From Megaleporinus macrocephalus (Eukaryota > Chordata > Actinopteri > Characiformes > Anostomidae): a stretch of DNA of 64,000 nt. The notes beneath the pieces are model-generated. The model worked only from the letters and a program-made list of their open reading frames with translations, searched no databases and was not told the DNA's origin. Location of the stretch: assembly GCA_021613375.1 (NCBI GenBank), contig CM038725.1, forward strand, positions 38,637,324 to 38,701,323, written 5' to 3'. Of the stretch, positions 24,001 to 30,430 are shown piece by piece. Both the position numbers and the translations under genes were made by a program. Every line of letters starts with the position of its first letter. The first letter of the stretch is position 1.

Positions 24001-26903
24001 CTAATTCTCTGTGCAGGTGAGATGTTGGTGGTGCAACTTCTGGTGGCTTTAGTCGCCATGTCCTGCTGCCTCATCGTCATCAGCATCTTCTGCTACAGGA
24101 AGAGAGAGTGGTAGGAATCAGTCTGAGTGTTTAGTGGCTTTCACTGTGTTGTGTTTCAGTTCAGATAGCTTTGCTGCCACAAGTGTATTAATTAGAGATG
24201 GAAGGATCGATCGGCTGTGTATCGGTATCGGACGATTTTTAATCAAAGTATGTGATCGGACGATATTTCTCCAGTTTATCTGATCCCGGGAGCCGATCGA
24301 TGGCCTTAAACAAATTAGCCTAATTTCTGTATTTCCAGCTAGTGTTTCATTGAAACCTCCTCCGGTCAGTTCCCTGCAATTCCTATCTGAACCTCTAGGT
24401 GGAAACACATACCCTTTTATTTTCCAGAGACTGACTAAAGCAGCAGCCTCGCAGAAAAGCATGCGCTGATACTCTGATACTAATCTGATACTAATCTGAT
24501 ACTTATCTGATACTAATCTGATACTAATCTGATACTAACCTGATACTTATCTGATACTAATCTGATACTAATCTGATACTAATCTGATCCTTATTGATAC
24601 TAACCTGATACTAACCTGATACTAATCTGATACTTATCTGATACTAATCTGATACTAATCTGATACTTATCTGATACTAATCTGATCCTTATTGATACTA
24701 ATCTGATACTAACCTGATACTAACCTGATACTAATATGATACTAATCTGATACTAAATTGATACTAACCTGATATTAATCTGATACTAACCTGATATTAA
24801 TCTGATACTAACCTGATACTAATCTGATACTAACCTGATACTAATCTGATACTAATCTGATACTAACCTGATACTAACCTAATACTCATCTGATACTAAT
24901 CTGATACTAATCTGATACTAACCTGATACTAACCTAATACTCATCTGATACTAATCTGATACTAACCTGATACTAATCTGATACTAATCTGATACTAAAT
25001 TGATACTAACCTGATATTAATCTGATACTAACCTGATACTAATCTGATACTAACCTGATACTCATCTGATACTAATCTGATACAGCACTGCACACAGCTG
25101 AATACAGTGAGTATCAGTAACAGCAGAGCTAGTACAAAACTAATAACCCAGAAACCCGTACAGACCAGATCTGACCGGTACGAACAGAACAGCAGCAGTA
25201 ATTCAATATTCTACATTTAATGATTACAGTTTTAGTTTAAAATAACAGAATCTGAGTTGTGACTGCAGTTCTGACTGTATTTATTTAATTAACTTTTTTT
25301 GTTTTAAATTAAGTGTCTAAATGTAATGATCACAGTATTTGGAGATATTTGTTTGATTTACTTTTAATTTATTTACTGATAATTTAGTTAAAAATATTAT
25401 ACTGATTCATATGAGCTCTTTAGAAATGGTGATAATCAGATTAGATCATGTTTCATGACTTGCTTGCGCTAATAACTACACGTAGCTCTGCCATAGCATA
25501 TAGCGCCGCACTCGATGGGTATCGGCTATCGGCAGATCGTGCTGAAAGGTGATCGGAATCGGCCTCAAAAACGCTGATCAGTCGTCTCTCATAACTAATA
25601 CAGTACTGAGTAGATAAACAGAGGTTGTCGTGTTGATAACAGTAGGAACTGTGGTAATAAATTAAATACAGTGTGTATCAGTTGTTTTGACTTGTGGACG
25701 TTGACGTTGGCTGAATTACTTTGAACCTGTTGGTTTGACTTTTTCTTCTTAGGGTGAAGAAAGCGTTCTACCCAGACATTCCTGGACCCAAGCTAACTGG
25801 AAACTGGACAGCTCCTCCGGTAAAAGCAGTGTTTGTGATGTTGGAGAAGACGAGGGAGGCGTGTACAGGGAGCTCAGTGTGGATTAGAGTCTGATTTGAT
25901 GTTGCATGCATGCCAGACAAAGACCAGGAGTAGACACAGGGGTATAAATACACAAGGAACATCTAGATATGAATAAAACTAGGGGCATCACCAGGGCAGA
26001 AACAAACAGGGGTACATGGGAATGACAGGGGGGGTAAACAAGGACTGGGAGAGATGGGGCGGGACTGTTTTCCTCATTTGTTTTTATTTCTATATCAAAC
26101 CGAAAGGTTACGGCTGATACGCCTCTGAGAAATCTGGAACCAAAGCCAGTTTTGGTTCTCCGTCTGCCAAGATGTCTGAAGTTTGCGTCTTTAGTTCCAC
26201 CTACGAGGCTAACGTAGCTAACAAGTAGCGGAGGGAATGATGATAACTGCCTGGCTGAAACTCTTTGACCAGTGTGATTAAGTTTATCGTAAATATAATT
26301 TTTGTTTGTGATCAGGCTCCTCTGGACGTGAAGCCGCCTCCCCACAGCCTGGTCCACATCGTGGAGAGTCCCGAGTGGGACTCCGGTAAGAAGGGGCTTG
26401 TCCCAGTGCCGGAGGAGCAAGTGGACGACAACAGCTCCGTAGACGAAAACGTGGACACGGACTCCGATGAACCCGCCCTCCTCCGATACTACAACCAGCT
26501 GGTTACCGACAGTTCCCATAACAACTATGCCTCGGACACGTCGGGGTCCTCCACCAGCTCGATGGACTCCGCTCAGACGCAGGTGACCTACACGGGCATC
26601 CAGAGCCCCACCTCCGCGCACTGGGCACCGGCTTACGGCTACAGGCCTCAGATGCAGCCAGCAGAGGGCGCCGATGAGCCGGAAGGCGTATTTGAGGACG
26701 AGCCCCAGCACGAGAGCCCGAGCGTGGCGTACAAACCCCAGTGCTCCTGGCAGCCGGACTCTCCAGACGCCGAGAACTTTAGCGGCTCTCTGGGAAGCCC
26801 CACTTCCGTGACGTCCTCGCAGTTCCTCATTCCGGAAAGCGCCGAAGATGATCCAGAACCCTCAGGAACCTGGTTCCAGAACCTTCTCACTGGCAAACTC
26901 TGA
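1458..26903 (+). CDS. lifr: Leukemia inhibitory factor receptor (LIFR), 3' 16 exons, 5' end outside window
   Basis: This is a type I membrane receptor that signals with gp130 for LIF-type cytokines through JAK/STAT. Sixteen exons with matching phases were read: 1458-1591, 6510-6663, 7529-7801, 11580-11709, 13853-13983, 16481-16623, 16761-16914, 17790-17854, 18134-18359, 18650-18832, 19608-19709, 21471-21620, 23718-23855, 24017-24110, 25753-25819 and 26316-26903. Together they encode about 909 residues with no internal stop. The order of domains fits LIFR: half of cytokine module 1, Ig-like, module 2, three FNIII, TM, box 1, tail. The Ig region (YPQDKVVLVGS), the juxtamembrane CYRKREW followed by FYPDIPGPKL, and the tail motifs YRPQ, YKPQ and SQFLIPE fit LIFR better than OSMR or gp130. 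Teleosts carry lifra and lifrb, and the paralogue cannot be decided here. The signal peptide and first FNIII domain are upstream of the window. Most introns are filled with minisatellites. Confidence 0.95.
1890..3160. repeat. 51-bp minisatellite with a 300-bp higher-order duplication
   Basis: The unit begins GATCAGACGTGAGTGAATGT, is about 51 bp long, and is present in about 25 copies with two alternating variants. The block around 2281-2580 is repeated at 2581-2880 at an offset of exactly 300 bp with essentially no differences, so the duplication is recent. Confidence 0.92.
3161..3799. other. Non-repetitive intron spacer
   Basis: This is single-copy-looking sequence between the 51-bp and 22-bp arrays. 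I see no exon-like segment or recognisable element. Confidence 0.5.
3800..5880. repeat. 22-bp minisatellite, about 94 copies
   Basis: The unit is TACTGACACTACACTGAGTA plus TA. Variants are GAGTATA, GAGAATA, GAGAGTA and rarer ACATAC, GGCACT and TTACAC forms. Runs of variants recur in the same order around 4905-5100 and 5390-5580, which shows block duplication. Confidence 0.95.
5881..6500. repeat. TGTGATTGTGTATATG-type minisatellite reaching a LIFR acceptor
   Basis: Units of 14-18 bp (TGTGTGATTGTGTATATG and shorter forms) run to within about 15 bp of the 6510 exon. They have replaced the usual pyrimidine tract with mixed TG/AT sequence. Confidence 0.88.
6510..6663 (+). CDS. lifr: LIFR exon: second half of CHD1 domain 2 with WSXWS-like motif
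   Basis: The exon enters in phase 0 and leaves in phase 1, with donor GTAAGA at 6664. The frame reads SWAWRSSVPLQCTSHSVHIR and then AVSQWSPLQTVM. SQWSP takes the place of the WSXWS box. The acceptor (CCCATATAG) has a weak pyrimidine tract because a TGTGATT-type tandem repeat runs almost up to it. Open frames on the other strand over this exon are shadows. Confidence 0.85.
6664..7528 (+). other. LIFR intron, mostly unique
   Basis: The intron is AT-rich with a short (AAAT)n run near 7070-7098 and the CTCF-type motifs at 7210 and 7294. No other element is recognised. Confidence 0.6.
7210..7223 (-). promoter_or_regulatory. CTCF-type motif, minus strand
   Basis: GCGCCATCTGCTGG on the + strand is the reverse complement of CCAGCAGATGGCGC and matches the CTCF core. 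A near match, ACACTAGAGGGCGC, lies 84 bp on at 7294-7307 (+). Both lie in the intron before the Ig-domain exon. Confidence 0.25.
7529..7801 (+). CDS. lifr: LIFR exon: Ig-like domain
   Basis: The acceptor TGTTTTAG ends at 7528 and the donor is GTGAGT at 7802; both boundaries are phase 1. The exon encodes a complete Ig-like domain of about 90 residues starting near MYPQDKVVLVGSNVSFCC and ending GTVVFVG. In LIFR the Ig-like domain between the two cytokine modules is the main LIF contact. This is the exon I assign most firmly to LIFR. Confidence 0.93.
8085..11549. repeat. 14-bp minisatellite, about 247 copies, with higher-order repeats
   Basis: The unit is GGATCGGAGTGGAG with variants GGATCGGAGTTGAA and GGATCATATAGTAG or GGATCATATAGGAG. 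Variant strings recur at offsets of 658 bp (47 units; for example 8571/9229 and 8935/9593) and 812 bp (58 units; 9229/10041 and 9593/10405). From about 10,850 on only the simple variants remain. The unit has no stop in several frames, so it yields spurious open frames of a 14-residue repeat (such as GGIGVEGSEWRDRS). It lies between the Ig-domain exon and the next LIFR exon. Confidence 0.96.
11580..11709 (+). CDS. lifr: LIFR exon: CHD2 domain 1, first half
   Basis: The acceptor CTATTTCAG ends at 11579 and lies 30 bp after the 14-bp satellite stops. The donor is GTACGC at 11710. The exon enters in phase 1 and leaves in phase 2. It reads PPGDEGLECETRDLQMAKCSW, which contains the conserved Cys pair and C-x-W of a cytokine module, then SLTQYTLNGR. 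The reading frame stays open for about 1.9 kb into the following intron. Confidence 0.92.
11740..13710. repeat. 44-bp then 56-bp minisatellite filling a LIFR intron
   Basis: About eight 44-bp units (TGTACATGCTATACTCAATA plus CACTACATACTGTATACACT and ACAC) at 11755-12120 give way to about 28 units of 56 bp. The 56-bp unit has the same start plus a TATACGCTACTGTGTACAGG block. Shortened units lack the TGTACATGC part. The long Cys/Tyr/Thr-rich open frames over it are by-products of a unit with no stop in this orientation. Confidence 0.95.
13806..13847. repeat. (TG)n microsatellite next to a splice acceptor
   Basis: About 21 uninterrupted TG dinucleotides are followed by TTTCAG and the 13853 exon. 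Confidence 0.95.
13853..13983 (+). CDS. lifr: LIFR exon: CHD2 domain 1, second half
   Basis: The acceptor is TTTCAG, directly preceded by an uninterrupted (TG)n run of about 42 bp. The donor is GTAACT at 13984. The exon enters in phase 2 and leaves in phase 1. It reads RCDKATRDVKLCHFDHWENN, then WTLKAVNDLGTVQLTDSAPI, the E-F-G strands of the domain (second Cys pair, then a NDLG turn). Confidence 0.9.
14194..14350. repeat. Diverged relic of the 14-bp satellite in a later intron
   Basis: Degenerate units such as GGATCAGAGTGGAA, GGGGTCGGAGTAAA and GGATTGGAGTGGAA occur here. They resemble the 8085-11549 array but lie two exons downstream, immediately before the 40-bp array. Confidence 0.65.
14350..16465. 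repeat. 40-bp minisatellite, about 52 copies
   Basis: The unit starts GAAGTATAGTGAACAGTAGT and continues GTAAGTGTTTGTGTTATTGT. Early copies (14,380-14,780) carry an extra GAACCCTGATTGT insert. Short units lack GAAGTATA. The array stops about 15 bp before the 16481 acceptor. Confidence 0.95.
16481..16623 (+). CDS. lifr: LIFR exon: CHD2 domain 2, first half
   Basis: The acceptor GACCCGCAG ends at 16480, immediately after the 40-bp satellite. The donor is GTGAGT at 16624. The exon enters in phase 1 and leaves in phase 0. It reads RLFAPVNVSVVPQAWSSSLQ, then WGWTVQAYKTLDMLCQVQL. Bases 16601-16614 inside the exon match a CTCF-type motif. Confidence 0.9.
16601..16614 (+). promoter_or_regulatory. 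CTCF-type motif inside LIFR exon
   Basis: CCAGCAGGGGGCAC fits the CTCF core consensus within the exon at 16481-16623. Confidence 0.25.
16761..16914 (+). CDS. lifr: LIFR exon: CHD2 domain 2, second half with WGDWS
   Basis: The acceptor TGTTTACAG ends at 16760 and the donor is GTGAGT at 16915. The exon enters in phase 0 and leaves in phase 1. It reads ALLDALRPDSEYLVSVRCAS, then FWRWGDWSAPYSFHTKMD. WGDWS is the WSXWS box of the second cytokine module. Confidence 0.93.
16977..17690. repeat. 9-bp minisatellite, about 79 copies
   Basis: The two units TTAGCAGGT and TTAGCAGTG are mixed irregularly. Because 9 is a multiple of 3, one frame stays open as LAGLAVLAG. The LIFR frame itself meets TAA three codons into this intron, so the array is not coding. 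Confidence 0.95.
17790..17854 (+). CDS. lifr: LIFR exon: membrane-proximal FNIII 1, first part
   Basis: This is a small 65-nt exon with acceptor GATGCTGCAG and donor GTAAGA at 17855. It enters in phase 1 and leaves in phase 0. It reads PEAPDVWVRMDSEISGRILW, the A-B strands of an FNIII domain. Confidence 0.88.
18033..18131. repeat. (CT)n microsatellite forming a polypyrimidine tract
   Basis: CT runs with a few TGTAT interruptions lead directly into CAG and the 18134 exon. Confidence 0.93.
18134..18359 (+). CDS. lifr: LIFR exon: membrane-proximal FNIII 1, second part
   Basis: A (CT)n microsatellite of about 100 bp serves as the polypyrimidine tract and leads straight into CAG. The donor is GTGAGC at 18360. 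The exon enters in phase 0 and leaves in phase 1. It reads HGALEAYEVYQRDGEQDGW, then DGDVTVAVAARNPVGLSRR, the C to G strands of FNIII. Confidence 0.9.
18650..18832 (+). CDS. lifr: LIFR exon: membrane-proximal FNIII 2, first part
   Basis: The acceptor TTTGCTGCAG ends at 18649 and the donor is GTGAGA at 18833; both boundaries are phase 1. It reads ELVGINGDLKLTWQPWPNAS, then YVVEWVPTDCSDHC and VQWMKVPESNTSTVIQS. The VEW-x(n)-C-x(n)-W pattern matches this position of LIFR. A 29-bp satellite begins within 10 bp of the donor. Confidence 0.92.
18837..19532. repeat. 29-bp minisatellite, about 24 copies
   Basis: The unit is CCCATTCAGTCTACAGCAGT plus TTAGCTCCA, with AAGTTTAGC and GCCGCCTATT variants. 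A run of variants at about 19000-19160 recurs at about 19250-19420. The array begins within 10 bp of the donor of the 18650-18832 exon. Confidence 0.94.
19608..19709 (+). CDS. lifr: LIFR exon: membrane-proximal FNIII 2, second part
   Basis: The acceptor TTGTTTGTAG ends at 19607 and the donor is GTGAGG at 19710; both boundaries are phase 1. It reads SLEVGLRYTVSVFALSAEAT, then QRHHVYGQELG, the E-F-G strands. The next true acceptor lies beyond a 33-bp satellite rich in acceptor-like sites. Confidence 0.88.
19855..21352. repeat. 33-bp minisatellite, about 45 copies, with acceptor-like sites
   Basis: The early unit is GTAAGCTAGCATTAGTTATT plus TTCAGTTAGCAGA. Later units read GGTTAGCTAGCGTTAGCTGT plus TTTCAGTTAGCAG. 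Each later unit contains CTGTTTTCAG or CTATTTTCAG, which resembles a 3' splice site. One frame is open over about 350 codons as an 11-residue repeat, but it has no link to LIFR coding. Confidence 0.95.
21471..21620 (+). CDS. lifr: LIFR exon: membrane-proximal FNIII 3, first part
   Basis: The acceptor GTGTCCTGCAG ends at 21470 and the donor is GTCAGT at 21621; both boundaries are phase 1. It reads SGENVLLTWQPVAMPNMRGF, then IRGYTIYLNNAS. The RGFIRGYTIYL stretch is typical of the last FNIII of LIFR. Confidence 0.92.
21621..23640. repeat. 21-bp minisatellite with 441-bp higher-order repeat
   Basis: The unit is CTCTGGAGCTCATGTGTCAA plus C. The block around 22473-22913 is repeated at 22914-23354 (offset 441 = 21 x 21), and a partly deleted third copy follows. 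The first 500 bp (21621-22140) is a degenerate form rich in GGTCAGTCTGTGGA, which resembles the adjacent exon donor GGTCAGTCTC. Confidence 0.93.
23718..23855 (+). CDS. lifr: LIFR exon: membrane-proximal FNIII 3, second part
   Basis: The acceptor TCTCCTCAG ends at 23717 and the donor is GTAAGA at 23856; both boundaries are phase 1. It reads YTVKGLTLGSYKFTVKAYTS, then AGEGGGSTVAIKMESG, which is the end of the ectodomain. Confidence 0.92.
24017..24110 (+). CDS. lifr: LIFR exon: transmembrane helix
   Basis: The acceptor CTGTGCAG ends at 24016 and the donor is GTAGGA at 24111. The exon enters in phase 1 and leaves in phase 2. It reads EMLVVQLLVALVAMSCCLIV, then ISIFCYRKREW: one hydrophobic span of about 22 residues followed by a basic stop-transfer sequence. 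Confidence 0.94.
24193..25591. mobile_element. Probable non-autonomous hAT-like element in LIFR intron
   Basis: The left end TAGAGATGGAAGGATCGATC runs into GG-rich CGGTATCGG sequence. The right end, GGTATCGGCTATCGGCAGAT then GCTGATCAGTCGTCTCTCAT, gives an imperfect inverted match. TATCGG-rich termini of this sort are common in fish hAT elements. No transposase was found, and a clear 8-bp target duplication is not visible. An 11-bp satellite has expanded inside it. Confidence 0.45.
24467..25082. repeat. 11-bp minisatellite, about 56 copies
   Basis: The unit is CTGATACTAAT with CTGATACTAAC and CTGATACTTAT variants. It sits within the hAT-like element and appears to have grown from its interior. 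Confidence 0.95.
25753..25819 (+). CDS. lifr: LIFR exon: juxtamembrane box 1
   Basis: The acceptor TTCTTCTTAG ends at 25752 and the donor is GTAAAA at 25820. The exon enters in phase 2 and leaves in phase 0. It reads VKKAFYPDIPGPKLTGNWTA. The proline-rich PDIPGPKL is box 1, the JAK docking element of gp130-family receptors. Confidence 0.93.
25820..26315 (+). other. LIFR intron between box 1 and tail exon
   Basis: Unique sequence without a recognised element. The long minus-strand open frame covering 25884-26711 overlaps the intron and exon and is a shadow. Confidence 0.55.
26316..26903 (+). CDS. lifr: LIFR terminal coding exon: cytoplasmic tail
   Basis: The acceptor TTGTGATCAG ends at 26315 and the TGA stop is at 26901-26903, giving 195 codons in phase 0. 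An acidic region with EWDSGKKGLVPVPEEQVDD follows box 1. The tail then carries YGYRPQ and YKPQ, both YXXQ STAT3-type docking sites, a TYTGIQ tyrosine, and SQFLIPE near the end. The end is WFQNLLTGKL. Bases 26658-26671 match a CTCF-type motif inside the coding sequence. Confidence 0.95.
   Translation, partial: APLDVKPPPHSLVHIVESPEWDSGKKGLVPVPEEQVDDNSSVDENVDTDSDEPALLRYYNQLVTDSSHNNYASDTSGSSTSSMDSAQTQVTYTGIQSPTSAHWAPAYGYRPQMQPAEGADEPEGVFEDEPQHESPSVAYKPQCSWQPDSPDAENFSGSLGSPTSVTSSQFLIPESAEDDPEPSGTWFQNLLTGKL
26658..26671 (+). promoter_or_regulatory. CTCF-type motif inside LIFR last exon
   Basis: The 14-mer CCAGCAGAGGGCGC is the same as at 27184, 526 bp further on, and both lie on the + strand. A tandem pair in one orientation is a common CTCF arrangement. 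Occupancy is unknown. Confidence 0.3.
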
Positions 26904-27183
26904 GTTCGCTTTTCAGTCGCTTCCTTGAGGACTCGTCGTCGTTTAAGCTTCAGAGTGTGGTGCTTTCCTGGAACCCGTCTTCATCTATACTCACACTCGC
27001 CCCAGTACTCCAAGACCTTACGGGCCCACACCAAGTTTCTTCTGAGGCTGAACACCATGTCCAGGACGAGAGCCCCTCACCTGTGAGCGGCGGAGGAGAG
27101 GGAAGTGAAACACTACTGAGGAGCGCAGGCTAGTTTTACTAGCTGCCTGAGCTCTAACAGAACGGTGACATATTTAACCTTAA

Positions 27184-27197
27184 CCAGCAGAGGGCGC
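27184..27197 (+). promoter_or_regulatory. CTCF-type motif in LIFR 3' UTR
   Basis: CCAGCAGAGGGCGC matches the core CTCF consensus CCASYAGRKGGCRS at every position. Identical bases occur at 26658-26671 in the last exon. Related matches are at 16601-16614 (+) and 7210-7223 (-). Only a motif match is claimed. Confidence 0.35.
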
Positions 27198-28969
27198 TGA
27201 TCTCAGCTGCCGTGTGGCGGCACCGCCGGCTTTTCCCGAGCATCCCATTCTGCAGTATTATCCATTTGGCCTTGGAAGTCCCGTTAGCATTCGTATAAGC
27301 TCACTGATCACTAACACTGGTGATCACTTCACTTGTTGTGGCATTATCTGTATCCTAGAGTAAATATTTGGCGACGCCACCAGAAGTCTTAGTACACTTA
27401 CTAAAGACCTCGTTTCACAGGGCAGCACTATTTAAGGAGACACTACAGGAGAACTGTTTAACCAGTAACACTACAACCGATATCACTTTTAGTATAGAGG
27501 TAAAATCAGTATTGCTCCCCCTGCAGCCCATTCTGGGAATTACAGGTGCAGCCAACACTAGTTCTACCCAGCGGTACCTCCTTAGAAACATTTACGCTTC
27601 ACTCATATCTTTGTGTGGATCCACGTTTGAACACAAGAACAACTCCAGAAAATTTGGAAATATTTTGTTGTGTAAACATCTAAATTCACTGTGTCCTGCA
27701 GCGGCAGCGAGTGGTCAGTAGGAGCTAGAATTACTGCTGCATGGTCACTCTTTGAGCTGTTTTTGTGTTTTGAAATGTTTTTTTTTAAATCGAGATGATT
27801 CAGAAAGTTTTAGTGTGAAATGGTTCAGATGTTGTTTACAGTGGTGGTGATGGTGTGTACACTGTTGTTATGGGAACCAGGGGTCTCCATATCTACAACA
27901 CTAATCTACACATTGTATTTACTATGGAACCCACCAGTGAAGCTACACGTGTCTTCTGAGTTTATCTGGATGTTGATGGTAAAATGTGGAAGATCTGAAA
28001 ATACTAGGTTTTCTTTGGGGACTATTTGAACCTCACAGCGTCCTGCATGTATCCCTCCACCATGAATGGAGTTTAAGACTGAGATCTTCTCTAAACTATC
28101 ATAACCAGCGTCTCAGAATCAGACAGTGTATTATATTATATTAGAGGTGGACGTCTGGTTCCATTCACCACCACTGTGAACAGTTCTGATTGGGTCTTGT
28201 GCTCAGTCTGAACCTCACACTTAACCTCTCTGAACAAACCCGTATAGACAGTGTTCAGGTTGCTGCACTGATCAGAAATTAATACAGAAGATAGAATTCA
28301 GTTCCGCTGCAGCAGCAGGACAGGAAAAGAATGGAGGGTTTGCGAATTCAGCTTACAGTTACCGGAGCTTTAATATACTACTGGGAGAAGTTTTATTCTA
28401 AGATGGACGAAAGTTACTAACGTCGTTTTATTTTTTGACAGATGGAAAGATATTTTAGCACTTTTGCTTTTTTCCCCATTTGCCTACAAATCTGTATTAT
28501 TTTTGTATGAAGTTTTATGTGTAATTTTTATTTTTCTGTATCTTCAGTGCAGCCTGGCATTACGCTGAGAAGCTGGATTCACAGGTTCTGACGTAACGTT
28601 CTGTTTCTAATCGCTCTGAAATGAACGGTTGTATCTTTAATGCTTCCATGTTGTAAACTTACTAAGTCGTTCCTAAATCCAGCTTCACGGCCCTTCTGCC
28701 GGGCTCGGACCTAACTGTGAACTGACGGAGAGTCTACTCAGAAAAGAAAGAGGCTTTCTAAGCTTAAAATATCAGCCACATCAACACTGCCTGGAGTTTG
28801 GACGACCTTGAGAGTCACAAGGTGTAGTCGCTATGGACTGTGTTCTATCAAACTCGCTGTGTTCACAATGAAAATTAATTTCTAGACTGCTATGATCAAC
28901 GCTGTTATATAGAAACTTCATCACCATCTTCTTTAAAATCACTGTTGCCTGTATGTACACAGTACCGTG

Positions 28970-29790
28970 TGTAGTAGAGTACAGAATAGTGATTTTCGAT
29001 TAAATAGTATAATACTCCATTCACTGTATAGTGCACTACACTGGTACAGTGAATCGTTTTGAGAAACTAGTGCGCTGTACACAAAATAATATGTAGGTTT
29101 AAAGGGAAGAGTGCACTATACAGCGAACAGTATATCGTTTTGAGAAACTAATGCACTACATCGTTAATAGTGTATCATTTTGAGTAACAAGTGCGCGATG
29201 CGCTAAATAGTGCATTGGTTTAACGAGAAGAGTGCACTACACAATGAAAAGTGTATCGTTTTGAGAAACTAGTGCACTATACATGTATAATGTGTCATCT
29301 TAGAAAATAGAGCACAATACGGAGAAACTACTACATTAAATAGCTTGTAGATTTAAAGTAAACAGTGCACTATACAGTGAATAGTGTATAATTTAGAGAA
29401 GCTAGCGCATTATACACTGAATAGCATGTAGGTTTAAAGTAAACGGTGCACTATACAGTGAAAAGTGTATCATTTTGAGAACCAAGAACATTATACAGTG
29501 AATAGTGCACTATACGGTGAATAGTGTATCATTTTGAGAACCAAGAACATTATACAGTGAATAGTGCACTATACGGTGAATAGTGTATCATTTTGAGAAC
29601 CAAGAACATTATACAGTAAACAGTGTACAGGTTCAAAGTAAACACTATACAGTGAACAGTGTACTATACAGTGTACAGGTTCAAAGTAAACACTATACAG
29701 TGAACAGTGTACTATACAGTGAACAGTGTACAGGTTCAAAGTAAACACTATACAGTGAACAGTGTACTATACAGTGAATGGGGTAGTTCT
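28970..29790. repeat. Degenerate AGTGCACTATACAGTGAATA-type repeat in 3' UTR
   Basis: Irregular repeats of ACTATACAGTGAATAGTGTA and CATTTTGAGAACCAAGAACA of 30-60 bp are seen. The last copies (29,470-29,770) are nearly identical, and earlier ones are diverged. The sequence is partly self-complementary (CACTATACAGTG). Confidence 0.75.
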
Positions 29791-29850
29791 GGAAACAGAT
29801 TCTGGATTGTGATTATTGCTGAAGAAGCCCTGCAGCAGTGCTCTGGCAGT

Positions 29851-29856
29851 AATAAA
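29851..29856 (+). terminator. Candidate poly(A) signal (AATAAA)
   Basis: This is a canonical hexamer about 2.95 kb after the LIFR stop, just after the degenerate cagtgaata-type repeat region. It is followed by AT-rich sequence. Confidence 0.4.
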
Positions 29857-30424
29857 CAATACCAGGCTTAGCAGGTGCTGCAGGTGGACTCGTACTAACT
29901 TTATTACACAGTCAAACCGTCGCACCTACTCGTACACTACTCAGTCCGGACGTGATCAACTTTAACCAAACAGCTGAAAGCTCTGTCGGTAACGCTGTCA
30001 CCGTCGAATTTTTATCTTTTATGATTGACGCACTACAACGCATGAGCTGTAGAATCAGTGTAAATATGTAGCTGCAGTGAGTATTTACCACCATTCGGTT
30101 AGCTTTGCTTCTTCACTTGTGCATGTAGCTCACCAGAGTGAGAGTATATCTCCGTGTGAGAGTGTGTATTTTATAGTCTCATAATCAAACACTAACAATG
30201 TTTCCTTTCTGTGCATGAGCGTCATCGGGCAGATACACAGTAACTGGACGTTTCTGGCATTTTCACCGATGAAGAGCTGAGCAGCAGAATGTAGGAGAGA
30301 GAGAGTGAGTGGGGGGGGAAGGGGGGGTGTGGGGGTTCTAGTAAAGCTTAATGTTCTCTGAGCTCTGTATACTCTGATACACTAACAGGCTGACGGCCAC
30401 CATGTAGTCTGTATGAAAGCAGAC

Positions 30425-30430
30425 AATAAA
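30425..30430 (+). terminator. Candidate distal poly(A) signal (AATAAA)
   Basis: A second canonical hexamer lies in GACAATAAAGAGAG, about 3.5 kb after the LIFR stop. Which signal is used cannot be decided from sequence. Confidence 0.35.

Larger units (their letters stand above)
26904..30430 (+). other. Probable long LIFR 3' UTR
   Basis: No coding exon is recognisable for about 3.5 kb after the LIFR stop. AATAAA poly(A) signals occur at 29851-29856 and 30425-30430. Short open frames at 27368-27721 and 27820-28029 show no domain and sit in UTR-like AT-rich sequence. Long 3' UTRs are known for LIFR, but the true end needs RNA data. Confidence 0.55.

Noticed and set aside
25884..26711. 275-codon minus-strand open frame
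   Set aside because: It lies opposite the LIFR tail exon and intron and shows no domain. GC-rich coding sequence commonly gives such shadows.
27368..27721. 117-codon open frame after the LIFR stop
   Set aside because: It lies in UTR-like sequence, with no domain and no splice or promoter context.
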